DNA of 64,000 nt from Peribacillus huizhouensis (GCF_014138605.1 NZ_JACJHX010000002.1:101899-165898), one strand, 5' to 3'. Shown: positions 37,701 through 48,971, numbered from the stretch's first letter. The notes: generated by a model from the sequence alone, not told the origin. Program-made: numbers and translations.

Positions 37701-40340
37701 TTATATTGAAATGGATTTTACCCATTCTTCCACAAAACTTAGCGCTTCATTCAATTTTGCTGGATTTTTTCCTCCAGCTTGTGCCATATCCGGACGACCA
37801 CCGCCGCCGCCACCACAAATTGCTGCTACTTCTTTTAACAATTTACCAGCATGGTAGCCTTGATCAATATAATCCTTCGTCACAGCTGCAATCAAGTTAA
37901 CCTTATCACCTTGAGCTGAACCTAACACGATAATAACGGATTCTAGCTTCTGTTTCAATTCATCTGCCATTGTTCTAAGATTATTCATATCTGTCGCTTG
38001 AACATTTGCCGTAAGAATTTTAACGCCATTAACTTCTTTTACTTGTGAAACAAGGTTTCCTGCTTCAATATTGCCAAGTTTAGTAGCTAAGCTCTCGTTT
38101 TCACGTTGCAGCTCTTTTACTTCTGCTAAAACAGTTTCGATTCGAGCTGGAACTTCTTTCAAATTCGTTTTTAATTTAGCAGCAGCTTCTTTTAAAACAC
38201 CAATTTGATCAGCCATTAGTTTATAAGCGCCCGCTCCAGTGACCGCTTCAATACGACGTGTTCCTGCGCCAATTCCACTTTCAGAAATGATTTTAAACAA
38301 GCCGATAACAGCTGTGTTTGGTACATGGCATCCTCCGCAAAGCTCTAAGCTGTAATCGCCAACTTGTACGACACGAACAATTTTTCCGTATTTCTCGCCG
38401 AACAATGCCATTGCACCCATCTCTTTTGCTTCATCGATGTTTTTGTAGTCAATGTTTACAGCGATGCTTTTCCAAATCTTTTCATTTACAATTGCCTCTA
38501 TTTGTTCTAGCTCTTCCGCTGTGATTTGCCCAAAATGAGAGAAGTCAAAACGAAGACGGTCCGGTTCTACTAGTGACCCTGCTTGGTTTACATGAGTTCC
38601 TAGTACATCTTTTAGCGCTTGATGCAATAAGTGAGTCGCAGTGTGATTTTTAATAATTTGGCTGCGATTATCGGCATCTACGACGGTAACCACACTTGCA
38701 TCTTGTGTTAACATTCCAGCTTCTACCGTCACTCTGTGTAGATTTTGACCATTCGGTGCTTTTTGAACGTCTAACACATTCAATTTTACGTCTTCGTTAA
38801 CGATAATCCCTTTATCAGCAATTTGTCCGCCGCTTTCCGCATAGAAGCTCGTTTGACTTAAGATGACTTGAACTTCTTCACCTTCATGCGCTTCAGTGAT
38901 GAGGTTACCTTCTTTAACAATCGCAAGCACACGACCTTCAGTTTCTAGCTCATCATAACCGACAAATTTGCTCTCTGCTTTAATGTCGCCAAGTGCTCCA
39001 CCTTGGATTTGCATGGAATCGACATCTTGGCGTGCAGAGCGCGCACGTTCGCGTTGAGCTTCCATTTCTGTATCAAAGCCAGCTTGATCGACCGTCATTC
39101 CTTGTTCCTCTGCATATTCTTCTGTTAATTCAACTGGGAATCCATATGTATCATAAAGACGGAATACGTCAGCACCTGGGATGACTGTGCTGCCAGAATT
39201 CTTCGCTTTCTCAATCACATCAGCAAGAATAGATAAGCCATCATGCAATGTCTCATGGAAACGTTCTTCTTCATTTTTCACGACTTTCGCAATGAATTCC
39301 GCTTTATCTTTCACTTCCGGATAAAAATCATACATAATTTCACCGACAACTGGCACTAGTTCAAACATGAATGGACGGTTAATATTAATTTGTTTCGCAT
39401 AACGTACAGCACGGCGCAGTAAGCGGCGTAATACATATCCACGTCCCTCGTTCGAAGGAAGCGCTCCATCACCAACAGCAAATGCTACAGTACGAATATG
39501 GTCGGCAATGACTTTGAATGCAACATCTTTTTCTACATCTGTACGGTATTTCACATCAGAAATTTCTTCAACAGCACGGATAATCGGCATAAACAAATCT
39601 GTATCATAATTCGTTGGAACGTCTTGTACAACTGAAGCCATACGTTCAAGGCCCATACCGGTATCAATATTTTTCTTTGGAAGCGGTGTGTAACTTCCAT
39701 CTGGATTATGATTAAATTGAGAGAACACTAAGTTCCATACTTCAAGATGGCGTTCGTTTTCTCCACCCGGATAAAGTTCAGGATCATTCGGATCGTCTCC
39801 ATATTCAGGTCCACGGTCATAGAAAATCTCTGTATTCGGGCCACTTGGACCTTCGCCGATATCCCAGAAATTTTCTTTAAGACGGATAATTCGGTCAGCT
39901 GGAATGCCGATTTTTTTATTCCAAAGTTCAAACGCCTCTTCATCTTCAGGATGGATCGTCACGGCTAATTTTTCTGGATCAAAACCAATCCATTTCTCAT
40001 CGGTCAAGAATTCCCATGCCCATGTAATCGCTTCTTCTTTGAAATATTCACCGATAGAGAAGTTCCCGAGCATTTCAAAAAAAGTATGGTGACGTGCAGT
40101 TTTTCCTACGTTTTCAATATCATTCGTCCGAATTGCTTTTTGTGCATTTGTAATCCGTGGATTTTCTGGAATCACACGACCATCAAAATACTTTTTCAAA
40201 GTAGCTACACCTGAATTAATCCAAAGCAATGTTGGATCTTCATGCGGCACAAGGGATGCACTTGGTTCAACCGAATGGCCTTTTTCTTTAAAGAAATCTA
40301 AATACAATTGACGGATTTGTGCTCCAGTTAAGTTCTTCAT
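37701..40340 (-). CDS. alaS: Alanyl-tRNA synthetase
   Basis: AlaRS charges tRNA-Ala. The 879-residue protein starts [17 protein letters not shown] and contains the class II core ([28 protein letters not shown]), the editing domain with zinc ligands NHTATHLLH and ELCGGCHV, and the C-Ala domain with [19 protein letters not shown]. The first ATG of the frame (40364) is eight codons earlier; AAGGAGG before 40340 decides the start. It is the first gene of the operon, led by a T-box. Confidence 0.98.
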   Translation of the reverse strand: MKNLTGAQIRQLYLDFFKEKGHSVEPSASLVPHEDPTLLWINSGVATLKKYFDGRVIPENPRITNAQKAIRTNDIENVGKTARHHTFFEMLGNFSIGEYFKEEAITWAWEFLTDEKWIGFDPEKLAVTIHPEDEEAFELWNKKIGIPADRIIRLKENFWDIGEGPSGPNTEIFYDRGPEYGDDPNDPELYPGGENERHLEVWNLVFSQFNHNPDGSYTPLPKKNIDTGMGLERMASVVQDVPTNYDTDLFMPIIRAVEEISDVKYRTDVEKDVAFKVIADHIRTVAFAVGDGALPSNEGRGYVLRRLLRRAVRYAKQININRPFMFELVPVVGEIMYDFYPEVKDKAEFIAKVVKNEEERFHETLHDGLSILADVIEKAKNSGSTVIPGADVFRLYDTYGFPVELTEEYAEEQGMTVDQAGFDTEMEAQRERARSARQDVDSMQIQGGALGDIKAESKFVGYDELETEGRVLAIVKEGNLITEAHEGEEVQVILSQTSFYAESGGQIADKGIIVNEDVKLNVLDVQKAPNGQNLHRVTVEAGMLTQDASVVTVVDADNRSQIIKNHTATHLLHQALKDVLGTHVNQAGSLVEPDRLRFDFSHFGQITAEELEQIEAIVNEKIWKSIAVNIDYKNIDEAKEMGAMALFGEKYGKIVRVVQVGDYSLELCGGCHVPNTAVIGLFKIISESGIGAGTRRIEAVTGAGAYKLMADQIGVLKEAAAKLKTNLKEVPARIETVLAEVKELQRENESLATKLGNIEAGNLVSQVKEVNGVKILTANVQATDMNNLRTMADELKQKLESVIIVLGSAQGDKVNLIAAVTKDYIDQGYHAGKLLKEVAAICGGGGGGRPDMAQAGGKNPAKLNEALSFVEEWVKSISI

Positions 40341-40421
40341 AGCTATTTCCTCCTTATTTTTCAAAAGTATCTTAGTAGTACTTTGTACTATAAAAACACC
40401 TTATTCTCCCAATTTTTAAAC

Positions 40422-40660
40422 ACAAAAAAACCCTAATCCCTGACAGGGACGAGAGTTTGCTCGCGGTACCACCCTGATTATGAGTGCAATATTTGCCACT
40501 CATCACCTCAATCAATGCCTTAACGCGGCAGACGGCAGGAATTAACTGCACTCCGGACTAGCTTTCCACTGTTCTTTATTCTGACGTCCCTTCCAGCCAT
40601 GGGGACTGCCTCTCTGTAAGAAGAGCTACAGTGTACTTGTTCCTTCAACGAGTTCTTGTG
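40422..40660 (-). promoter_or_regulatory. T-box leader of alaS
   Basis: The minus strand carries the T-box core GGTGGTACCGCG (40462-40473), followed by the terminator arm with TCCCTGTCAGGGA and a GGGTTTTTTT tract. Upstream is a structured region with GGCTGGAAGGGACG that fits stem I. Uncharged tRNA-Ala should pair with the core and allow readthrough. The specifier codon was not fixed by eye. Confidence 0.93.
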
Positions 40661-40727
40661 TAAATATAAAGCATATGTAATGGATTATATTCACAAGAAT
40701 TTCATTTGTCAATGGACACCGCCATTT

Positions 40728-41798
40728 TTAATCCGTTGATGGGATATTTTTAAAGTGACTCCGCGCATGAATGAACGACACTTTCACGACTGCGAGAATG
40801 GGAACAGCAATAATTAACCCAATCACACCTCCGACTTCTCCACCAACCAATAGTGCAAACATAATAAAGATTGGGTGCATATGCAAGCTTTTTCCGATAA
40901 TAAGCGGTGAAAGAATATTGCCCTCTAAAAATTGTAGCACCAAGACAATCACAACGACGATAATAATCATTTTCACAGATATGGCAGCCGCAATCAATGC
41001 CGCCGGAATCGCACCAAAAACCGGACCAAAGTACGGGATAATATTAGTAATCCCAATAAGCGCACCTAATAGCAATGGATATTTCATCCCGACAATCCAA
41101 AACAGCAGTGAAGAGATCCCTCCAATTGCAGCACAGACAATAATTTGGCCACGAATATAGCCTCCTAAAGAAACATCGACATCTTTTAAAAATGCAATCC
41201 CTTGACTGCGCCATTTTCGCGGTGTTAGATATCGCGTCATTTTTTTCAATGCATCATAATCTTTCACAATATAAAAGGCAATAAAAGGGATTAGCGCAAT
41301 CAACAAGAAAAAATCAAACAGCTTCATCATATAATTCATGATCGTATCCATCAACGACTCTAGCCTGCCTTCGATCTTTAGAATTGTAGCATCTAAACGC
41401 TCATGAATACCAAACGGCCAATTCTCTGTCTTACGGCCAATCCAGTCTGTCCAATTTCGATATTGCTCTGCAGCTGCCGGCGCATTTTCAGTCAGCTCCC
41501 GGATTTGTTCAGTCATAATTGGTATCCCTTTGTAGACAGCAAAACCAATCCCACCAAAGAACAATAAATAGATAATGACAACAGAAAGCCCTCGCTTCAT
41601 CCCCTTTTTATGCAAAAGCTCTACAACCGGATGCAACAGATAACTAATAAACGCAGCAATTAAAAAGGGAATAAGCACCTTTATCAAAACACTTATAATC
41701 GGTGCCCACATTGGCTTTAGCTTCATAAAAATATATAAAACAATAAATAATAGCAACAAAAATCCTAGTCGATAAAACCACTTCATTCTAATGTCCAT
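40728..41798 (-). CDS. yrrI: AI-2E family transporter YrrI
   Basis: A membrane protein of the AI-2E/PerM superfamily; transported substrate unknown (some relatives act as sodium/proton antiporters). About eight hydrophobic segments appear: two near the start (about 8-57), one at about 65-85, one near 150-170, and four in the C-terminal half with IVGMKYPLLLGALIGITNII PYFGP and VGGEVGGVIGLIIAVP. The ATG at 41798 is preferred (GAGGTG six bases upstream), giving 356 residues. It lies upstream of the alaS T-box on the same strand, matching B. subtilis. Confidence 0.9.
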   Translation of the reverse strand: MDIRMKWFYRLGFLLLLFIVLYIFMKLKPMWAPIISVLIKVLIPFLIAAFISYLLHPVVELLHKKGMKRGLSVVIIYLLFFGGIGFAVYKGIPIMTEQIRELTENAPAAAEQYRNWTDWIGRKTENWPFGIHERLDATILKIEGRLESLMDTIMNYMMKLFDFFLLIALIPFIAFYIVKDYDALKKMTRYLTPRKWRSQGIAFLKDVDVSLGGYIRGQIIVCAAIGGISSLLFWIVGMKYPLLLGALIGITNIIPYFGPVFGAIPAALIAAAISVKMIIIVVVIVLVLQFLEGNILSPLIIGKSLHMHPIFIMFALLVGGEVGGVIGLIIAVPILAVVKVSFIHARSHFKNIPSTD

Positions 41799-41890
41799 AC
41801 ACCTCACCTCACAATTAGTAGTTTTCGTGAGGTGAGCAGGAAATATGTATGGGGGATTTTTTTTCGGTTTAACGTGTACGCACTAAGCGG

Positions 41891-42079
41891 TTATTTAAAT
41901 GATTCATATATTTCTATACCGTTTAATGGAACGCTACTTTTTTTCAATGTAAACCGCGTTCGATCCAGATCCATTTGAAAATATCCCCCCTTGACAATAA
42001 GATGAGTGATTTTACCTTGTACGTGAAGACTTCGAACTTTAGGACCATTTGTAACAATTCTATCCCCACTATTGGCCAT
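41891..42079 (-). CDS. Hypothetical 62-residue protein
   Basis: No family recognised with confidence. The product MANSGDRIVTNGPKVRSLHV has no membrane segment and alternates short beta-like stretches (IVTNG, RSLHVQGKITHLIVKGGYF). AGAAG stands only four bases before the ATG. Its place between recD2 and yrrI recalls small genes such as yrzR in B. subtilis, but homology was not established. A terminator upstream at 42098 isolates it from the zinc-ribbon gene. Confidence 0.5.
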   Translation of the reverse strand: MANSGDRIVTNGPKVRSLHVQGKITHLIVKGGYFQMDLDRTRFTLKKSSVPLNGIEIYESFK

Positions 42080-42097
42080 TTACTTCTAATTCACATA

Positions 42098-42138
42098 AAA
42101 AAAACACACAGTTTCAAAAAAAACTGTGTGTTTTTTTT
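42098..42138 (-). terminator. Bidirectional terminator
   Basis: AAAAAAACACACAGTTT and AAACTGTGTGTTTTTTT pair around a short A-rich loop, with T runs on both strands. It ends the zinc-ribbon/31-residue unit on the minus strand. Confidence 0.88.
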
Positions 42139-42156
42139 ATCCACGGTGCTTCCCTA

Positions 42157-42252
42157 TTAAAGCATCGATTTTAATTTCTTTCGCATCTTTTTCGTGTATT
42201 TTTTCATCATACCGGTACTATTACCAAGGAAGTTTCTAGAACGTCTCCTCAT
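42157..42252 (-). CDS. Hypothetical 31-residue basic peptide
   Basis: MRRRSRNFLGNSTGMMKKYT followed by KKMRKKLKSML: strongly basic, likely helical, no cysteine. TTGAGGTG stands six bases before the ATG. It begins 22 bases after the zinc-ribbon gene and ends before a strong terminator, so it is probably the second gene of a two-gene unit. Similar short basic proteins (YrzQ, DUF3918) occur near recD2 in bacilli; kinship is a guess. Confidence 0.55.
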   Translation of the reverse strand: MRRRSRNFLGNSTGMMKKYTKKMRKKLKSML

Positions 42253-42274
42253 TGTTGCACCTCAATTCTTTAGT

Positions 42275-42478
42275 TTACATACTCAAACGGCGATCATCTT
42301 CTTCAAACAAGTCGTCTAACGAACTTAAACTTCCGTCCTCCTCGACTTGATGGGTATTAATGATCCCTTTCATTACACTCATTTCAATGAAACAATTCCA
42401 ACAATAGAACTGATTTACACCGATTTTACCTACATCTTTACTGTTACAATTCGGGCATTTAATTTCCAAAATGGACAC
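42275..42478 (-). CDS. Zinc-ribbon small protein
   Basis: A 67-residue protein beginning MSILEIKCPNCNSKDVGK with a second FYCWNCF pair, so four cysteines form a likely zinc ribbon (about 8-29). The tail is acidic (LDDLFEEDDRR). No enzyme or exact family recognised; such proteins often bind nucleic acids or other proteins. It follows recD2 on the same strand, with a long hairpin between. Confidence 0.75.
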   Translation of the reverse strand: MSILEIKCPNCNSKDVGKIGVNQFYCWNCFIEMSVMKGIINTHQVEEDGSLSSLDDLFEEDDRRLSM

Positions 42479-42566
42479 CTACCTCTTCATAGACCGAAAT
42501 GATATTTCAACATTTCATTCGCTACGATTATGCCCATTTTTTCCATAAAATATACCCTTGAACAAA

Positions 42567-42631
42567 GAAAACCTTTCCGAACATCTTTAGTATTTGTCTT
42601 AAGACATACAAAGATGAGCTGAAAGGTTTTC
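42567..42631 (-). terminator. Long hairpin terminator after recD2
   Basis: GAAAACCTTTC and GAAAGGTTTTC are the outer arms, CATCTTT and AAAGATG come next, then GTATTTGTCTTAAGACATAC at the centre: about 65 bases folding almost end to end. Confidence 0.8.
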
Positions 42632-42640
42632 CATGTTTGG

Positions 42641-45037
42641 TTACATAAAATCATAAGGTGTAACGTGTTCCATGCCGATCATTGGGTCGACGTTCATGAG
42701 GATTTCGAAAGGCTCGGCTACCACTTCAGTCTCCATTTCTATTTCAGAATCTTCCGTTTCAGATGCTTGTAATTTTTGCATCAAGGTCGTTTTACGCTTC
42801 ATTTCATTATTTCGTTCAATTCCTTGACGAAAGGCGTCTTCTTCCCCACACAAAATTAAGAAATTTTTACTTCTAGTAATCGCCGTGTATAATAGATTTC
42901 GCCGCAGCATTCGGTAATAGCTTTTAACAACCGGTAATATCACGATTGGAAATTCGCTTCCTTGTGATTTATGGATCGAGCAGCAATAAGCATGGGTAAT
43001 TTGATTCAAATCTTGCCGCGTATAGACTACTTCTATTCCATCAAAAGAAATGACTAACTTATCAACATTATCCGTATTTTCCTTAGCAAAAAGGACTGAG
43101 ACAATTTCGCCCATATCGCCGTTATAGACGCCTTCTTCAGGTTGATTGACAAGTTGCAATACTTTGTCACCACTTCGGTAAGCGACATCGCCAAATTTCA
43201 ACTCCCGTTTTTTCGCATCAGCATTTCCATTGAACACTTCTTGAAGCATTTTGTTTAGATTATCAATCCCAGCCGGCCCGCGGTACATCGGGGCAAGCAC
43301 TTGAATATCTCTTGATGTGAAGCCTTTTTTACGAGCATTCGCTACGACTTTTTCAACAACTTGGGCGATTTGACCCGTGCCACAGCGAATGAAGGAACGG
43401 TCGCTTTGCTGCTCACTGAAACTCTCCGGCAATTTTCCCCGTTTAATTTCATGTGCAAGTTCAATAATCGAAGAACCATCTGCCTGGCGGTATATTTGCT
43501 CAAGACCAACCATTGGGACCGACTGTGATGCCAGTAAATCCTTTAACACTTGACCTGGACCAACCGATGGGAGTTGGTCTTCATCACCAACGAGAATAAG
43601 CTGTATATGTTCAGGCAATGCCTTTAACAGCTGATGGGCAAGCCATGTATCTACCATAGACATTTCATCAATGATCACAATTCGCCCTTCGATCGGGTTC
43701 TCTTCATCATGAGAAAATCCTTCACTCCCATTCCAACCGAGAAGTCGGTGTATGGTTACTGCCGGCAGACCGGTGGATTCTGCCATACGCTTTGCCGCTC
43801 GCCCAGTCGGTGCTGCCAAGACAAACGGAAAAGGATCGGTTTCTTTTTTATAGTCGTTAATATCCATAGACACACCATGAAGCTCTGCATAAAGCTCAAC
43901 AATTCCTTTAATAACCGTCGTTTTCCCCGTTCCTGGTCCACCTGTCAAAATCAACATCGGAGACTGAAGCGCCGTCTGAATCGCTTCCTTCTGAGCAGGG
44001 GCATAATCGACGCCAATCCGCTCCTCTAATTCCCCAAGCGCAAGTAAAAATTCAGATTCAGGAAATTGGTCTTCATACTCGGTTTGCGATAAAATTCGCT
44101 TTATATTCGTAACAATTCCTTTTTCTGAGAAATATAAAGAAGGAGGATAAATCCGACGCTCTTCGACTTTGATTTTCCCTTCTTCTTCAAGCTTTACAAT
44201 TTCCGAGGAAATGGCAGTAAACTCAATTTCATCCCGTTTATTTTCTTCAAGCATAAGCTTAACTGCTTCTAGTAACTCTTCAGCCTCCATATACACATGA
44301 CCATCTTGAAGACACTGGGCATCTAGCGTATACAAGCAAGCTGCTTTAATTCGATCAGGATGCCCCCCTGAAATCCCGAGCTGAAACCCAAGTTCATCTG
44401 CTCGTCCGAAACCGATTCCTTCAATATCCTCGACAAGCTGATAAGGATTTTTTTGTAAAATCGATAGCGTATCATGTTGGTACGTTTGATAAATTTTCAT
44501 CGAAAGTTGTGGTCCAAATCCATATTGATTCAAACCAATCATGACTTGTTCCAACCCTTGATGTTCAATCAAGGTATCGTAGAAGCTTTTTGCTTTTTCA
44601 GAAGATAATTTCGGAACGGTATCCAAGAGGGACGGGTTAGCAAGTATTTTCGAAATGGCATTCTCACCAAGTGAATCGACTATGCTTTCCGCTGTTCTTT
44701 TCCCAATCCCTTTAAATAAATCACTAGATAAATAAGCTACGATTCCTTCTTTCGACTGTGGCATATCTTTTCTGAAATGCTCGACATGAAACTGCATGCC
44801 AAACCGTGGATGATCTTTCATCGTGCCATAAAAAACATACGTTTCCTGCTCATGAATTCGTGGGAAATACCCTGTTACAACAGCTTCATTTTCATCGTAA
44901 TCCAAATTCGTTTCATCGAGGCGAATCCGCACAACAGAATACAAATTTGACTCGTTATGAAAAATTGTCACTAAATGCCGACCTTTCATAAATTTCTTTT
45001 CTTCTGAAAAAAGATCCAACGCATCCTGCTGGCTCAT
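42641..45037 (-). CDS. recD2: SF1B DNA helicase RecD2
   Basis: RecD2 is a 5'-3' helicase with roles at replication forks and in repair. The 798-residue protein has an N-terminal OB and HhH part (about 1-330) with GIGKRTAESIVDSLGE and IEGIGFGRADELG, Walker A LTGGPGTGKTTVIKGI, DEMSMVD (motif II), GDEDQLPSVGPGQV (III) and the C-terminal ITHAYCCSIHKSQGSEFP and YTAITRSKNFL motifs. The longer frame begins at 45055; AAGGGGG before ATG 45037 decides the start. B. subtilis YrrC has the same length. Confidence 0.96.
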   Translation of the reverse strand: MSQQDALDLFSEEKKFMKGRHLVTIFHNESNLYSVVRIRLDETNLDYDENEAVVTGYFPRIHEQETYVFYGTMKDHPRFGMQFHVEHFRKDMPQSKEGIVAYLSSDLFKGIGKRTAESIVDSLGENAISKILANPSLLDTVPKLSSEKAKSFYDTLIEHQGLEQVMIGLNQYGFGPQLSMKIYQTYQHDTLSILQKNPYQLVEDIEGIGFGRADELGFQLGISGGHPDRIKAACLYTLDAQCLQDGHVYMEAEELLEAVKLMLEENKRDEIEFTAISSEIVKLEEEGKIKVEERRIYPPSLYFSEKGIVTNIKRILSQTEYEDQFPESEFLLALGELEERIGVDYAPAQKEAIQTALQSPMLILTGGPGTGKTTVIKGIVELYAELHGVSMDINDYKKETDPFPFVLAAPTGRAAKRMAESTGLPAVTIHRLLGWNGSEGFSHDEENPIEGRIVIIDEMSMVDTWLAHQLLKALPEHIQLILVGDEDQLPSVGPGQVLKDLLASQSVPMVGLEQIYRQADGSSIIELAHEIKRGKLPESFSEQQSDRSFIRCGTGQIAQVVEKVVANARKKGFTSRDIQVLAPMYRGPAGIDNLNKMLQEVFNGNADAKKRELKFGDVAYRSGDKVLQLVNQPEEGVYNGDMGEIVSVLFAKENTDNVDKLVISFDGIEVVYTRQDLNQITHAYCCSIHKSQGSEFPIVILPVVKSYYRMLRRNLLYTAITRSKNFLILCGEEDAFRQGIERNNEMKRKTTLMQKLQASETEDSEIEMETEVVAEPFEILMNVDPMIGMEHVTPYDFM

Positions 45038-45062
45038 ACGGTTCCCCCTTCCCAAAACGATG

Positions 45063-45725
45063 TTATTCTTCGTTCAGCGTTTCCATCAGTTTTTTTCCAT
45101 GAGCTGCTAGCATATGGTCAGGCTGCACTTCCAATGCTTTCTCGAAATATTCCATTGCCTTGGCAGCATCTTCTTTATAGCCACCAAATGCAACGCCAAG
45201 ATTATAGTAGGCATCAGCATGCTCTGGATTCTGTTCAATCACAATGGTTAATTCTTTTATCAGCTCATCGTACAATTCCGCATTAGCCAGGCAAAGCGCA
45301 TATTGAAAACGTGCATCGACATCATCGGGATTCAATTCAACGGCACGCTGTAAGTACGGCATTGCAAGCTTCCCTTGTTCAAGCTGCATCAACGTCATGC
45401 CTAGCATAAAATACGCATCACTTGTATCCAGCCCGGTACGAAGCGCCTTTTCAAACATATCCTTTGCTTCGATTAACTTGTCCATTTCAAAATACAGATT
45501 TCCTAGCGAATAATAAGCAGCTCCAGCTTCTTCATCCAGTTCAAGTGCTTTTTTATAAAAATTCTCTGCTTTCGCTGTTTCGCCAACCGCTGTTAAAACA
45601 TTGCCAAAATTTATGTATGCTACAGGCTCATTCGGGTTTTCCTCAATCGCCTCAGAAAAAATCTTCACCGCTTCTTCATATTTACCTTCTTGCATATATT
45701 GGATTCCTTGTTGGTTTTTATCCAC
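45063..45725 (-). CDS. yrrB: TPR repeat protein YrrB
   Basis: A 220-residue solenoid of about six tetratricopeptide repeats, for example YINFGNVLTAVGETAKAENF, YYSLGNLYFEMDKLIEAKDM and YYNLGVAFGGYKEDAAKAME. Such proteins serve as scaffolds for protein contacts; B. subtilis YrrB is a structurally known TPR protein lying beside the mnmA/recD2 genes. The frame extends to 45770; GTG 45725 with GGAGAGTG upstream gives the likely start. recD2 begins 26 bp downstream. Confidence 0.9.
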   Translation of the reverse strand: MDKNQQGIQYMQEGKYEEAVKIFSEAIEENPNEPVAYINFGNVLTAVGETAKAENFYKKALELDEEAGAAYYSLGNLYFEMDKLIEAKDMFEKALRTGLDTSDAYFMLGMTLMQLEQGKLAMPYLQRAVELNPDDVDARFQYALCLANAELYDELIKELTIVIEQNPEHADAYYNLGVAFGGYKEDAAKAMEYFEKALEVQPDHMLAAHGKKLMETLNEE

Positions 45726-45850
45726 CTTGTTCACTCTCCATTTAATCGATAGAAAAAAGAGATTGTCCAAAAGAGTCTAACCCTTTACATTTGGGACAAC
45801 CATTTAAGTTTCATTCTTTAGAAGTATACCATAAAGACATTGGCTCATCA

Positions 45851-45970
45851 TTAGTTGTGCGCAGGATTGCTTTATTCGTTTCATCCTGCATTTTTCGAAT
45901 CGGATTTGTGATTTGCGCGCCGGAAATCAATTTTGCGAGCGGGATTTACGATTTGCTTGCCGGAGCCAAG
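45851..45970. repeat. Family E 20-bp tandem array, locus 2
   Basis: Six units at exactly 20 bp; the best three are ATTTGCGCGCCGGAAATCAA, TTTTGCGAGCGGGATTTACG and ATTTGCTTGCCGGAGCCAAG. It lies between yrrB and mnmA, both on the minus strand, and has no coding frame. Confidence 0.75.
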
Positions 45971-46036
45971 TTTGTCTTCCCTAGACTAAAAAACTAATTC
46001 ATCAACCTGCATAGTTCTTGCAGATCGCTGAAACCG

Positions 46037-46070
46037 CAAAAAATCCCCAGCCAAATTACGGCTAGGGATT
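46037..46070 (-). terminator. Terminator of mnmA
   Basis: AATCCCTAGCC and GGCTGGGGATT pair with one G-T on the minus strand, followed by TTTT. It is five bases past the mnmA stop. Confidence 0.85.
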
Positions 46071-46074
46071 ATCA

Positions 46075-47196
<1,122 letters not shown>

Positions 47197-47215
47197 TCAC
47201 CTCTTACTTAATCCT

Positions 47216-48358
47216 TTATTTTAACAATCTGTTGATTATCTTAACCGTTTCCTGTGCCGCTTGTCTCACATCTTGCTCAGAATTGTTTAAGCCAAAACTA
47301 AAGCGAATCGAGTTCTTCGTCCGTTCAGAACCTTTGCCAAACATGGAAACGAGGACATGAGAAGGATCGATGGACCCTGCAGTACAAGCAGATCCACTTG
47401 AAACGGCAATTCCTGCCAAATCCAAATTCACAAGCATGGACTCCACATTTGTTCCAGGAAAACTAATATTTAACACATGTGGCAATGATGATTCACGAGA
47501 CCCATTCACGATATAGTCCACACCAGCATCGTTAAAAATATCTAAAATCACTTTTTTATAACTTGCATACAACTCACTTTTCTCCACCAATGTGCTTTGA
47601 GTAATTTGAACAGCTTCCGCAAAGCCGGCAATCGCTGGGACACTTTCCGTTCCAGCACGACGCTTCCGCTCTTGCTCGCCACCGTACAAATATGGCTGAT
47701 GCTTAATGCCGTCTCGGATGTAGAGAAAACCGATACCTTTAGGACCATTAATTTTATGAGCGCTAACAGAAAGTAAATCAACATGAAGTTCATTCACATC
47801 GATTTTTACCAAACCGTACACTTGTACTGCATCTGTATGGAAAAATGCTTGATGGTGTTGAAGGAGTTCACCGATTTGCTGAATCGGTTGTATCGTCCCG
47901 ACCTCATTATTACCAAACATGACGGAAACGAGGATTGTATCATCACGAAGTGCAGATCGCACATCATCAACAGAAACAAGCCCTTCTTCATTAACAGGTA
48001 AATAGGTTACATCAAAACCAGATTTCTCTAAAAAATGGCATGTATGCAAGACTGCATGATGTTCAATTTCTGTCGTAATAATATGCTTGCCTTGATTTTG
48101 ATACGCGTTCGCAATTCCAATTAACGCCGTGTTATCACTTTCCGTACCACCACTTGTAAAAATGATTTCATTCGGCAACGCACCTATACTCCGGGCCATT
48201 ATTGCACGGGATTCATCCAACACTTGTCGTGACGCGCGGCCGTACGAGTGAATACTTGATGGGTTCCCGTACTCATCCTTCATGACAGCTAACATCCGAT
48301 CAATCACACGCGGATGCATCGGTGACGTAGCTGCATGATCTAAATACACATTCTTCAC
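47216..48358 (-). CDS. iscS: Cysteine desulfurase (IscS/YrvO-type)
   Basis: A class V PLP enzyme that takes sulfur from cysteine, here likely for MnmA. The PLP lysine is in LLSVSAHKINGPKGIGFLY; the persulfide cysteine is in VSSGSACTAGSIDPSHVL. The N-terminus VYLDHAATSPMHPRV is typical. Start is GTG with GGAGGAAC upstream, giving 380 residues. In B. subtilis cymR-yrvO-trmU are adjacent; here three repeats (613 bp) separate cymR from this gene. Confidence 0.95.
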   Translation of the reverse strand: MKNVYLDHAATSPMHPRVIDRMLAVMKDEYGNPSSIHSYGRASRQVLDESRAIMARSIGALPNEIIFTSGGTESDNTALIGIANAYQNQGKHIITTEIEHHAVLHTCHFLEKSGFDVTYLPVNEEGLVSVDDVRSALRDDTILVSVMFGNNEVGTIQPIQQIGELLQHHQAFFHTDAVQVYGLVKIDVNELHVDLLSVSAHKINGPKGIGFLYIRDGIKHQPYLYGGEQERKRRAGTESVPAIAGFAEAVQITQSTLVEKSELYASYKKVILDIFNDAGVDYIVNGSRESSLPHVLNISFPGTNVESMLVNLDLAGIAVSSGSACTAGSIDPSHVLVSMFGKGSERTKNSIRFSFGLNNSEQDVRQAAQETVKIINRLLK

Positions 48359-48456
48359 GTTAGTTCCTCCGTTATATTAACAGAATAAATTTGCTGGGCG
48401 ATTTATTCTAAAATTTTCACACCTGGGCATATTCTATAATTTTATTTAGTTCTAAG

Positions 48457-48650
48457 CAAAACTAATATGGCGTTAAAACGCCACCATTTACTATGAAGGA
48501 TCCTGTAGCACGCTACACACACCTAATCTCAATGGTGGTTGTGCGGAGCTAGAATTTTGGATGCTGTCTCGATAAATCAGTATACCTGATAAATTGATTG
48601 GCTATATTTGTAAGTCGCGAAAACCTAAGTTCCTATGTCCTTCATACAAA
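48457..48650 (+). repeat. Family A dispersed repeat, copy 6 (full length)
   Basis: AAAACTAATATGGCGTTAAA, ACGCCACCATTTACTATGAA, GGATCCTGTAGCACGCTACA, ATGGTGGTTGTGCGGAGC, TTTTGGATGCTGTCTCGAT, ATTTGTAAGTCGCG, ATGTCCTTCATACAAAAA. The start forms a GGCGTT-AA-AACGCC hairpin. Confidence 0.85.
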
Positions 48651-48651
48651 A

Positions 48652-48745
48652 AAAGAAAAAAGGCGTCAAACTCCACAACTACAATTTTAGAAGATTGTGC
48701 TTAAACACCTTCTAGGTAGTATAATCTAAGGAGTTAGACCCTTGT
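48652..48745. repeat. Family C long hairpin repeat, copy 7
   Basis: AGGCGTCAAACTCC and GGAGTTAGACCCTT arms enclose ACAACTACAATTTTAGAAG and ACCTTCTAGGTAGTATAATC. Pairing is imperfect. It directly follows the family A copy. Confidence 0.6.
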
Positions 48746-48759
48746 TTATTCTTCACCGT

Positions 48760-48968
48760 TTTATCCCGCATTAACGATCAGTAAGACTCCGACCTCAAGG
48801 ATTCAAGTATAAATGGGTAAATCTAGGTGGGGGACAACTGCCCATTAAAGCCCAATCGGGTTCGTACTGTCGATTGATCGAAGCTAGAGCGAAGATCTTA
48901 GCGACAGTAGAAAGGGACTAACAATCAGTGGGGAAGAAGCCCGTCACTGATTGAAGTTTCACTTGATA
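48760..48968 (+). repeat. Family B dispersed repeat, copy 6
   Basis: TTTTATCCCGCATTAACG, CCGACCTCAAGG, AGGTGGGGGACAACTGCC, AAGCCCAATCGGG, GCGACAGTAGAAAGGGACTA, then hairpin ATCAGTGGGGAAGAAGCCC/GTCACTGATTG and AAGTTTCACT. Its end lies four bases from the cymR stop. Confidence 0.8.
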
Positions 48969-48971
48969 GGA

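Noticed and set aside
37701-40364. Plus-strand frames inside alaS, comEC, recD2 and other genes
   Set aside because: They are antisense shadows with no ribosome binding site and no family features.
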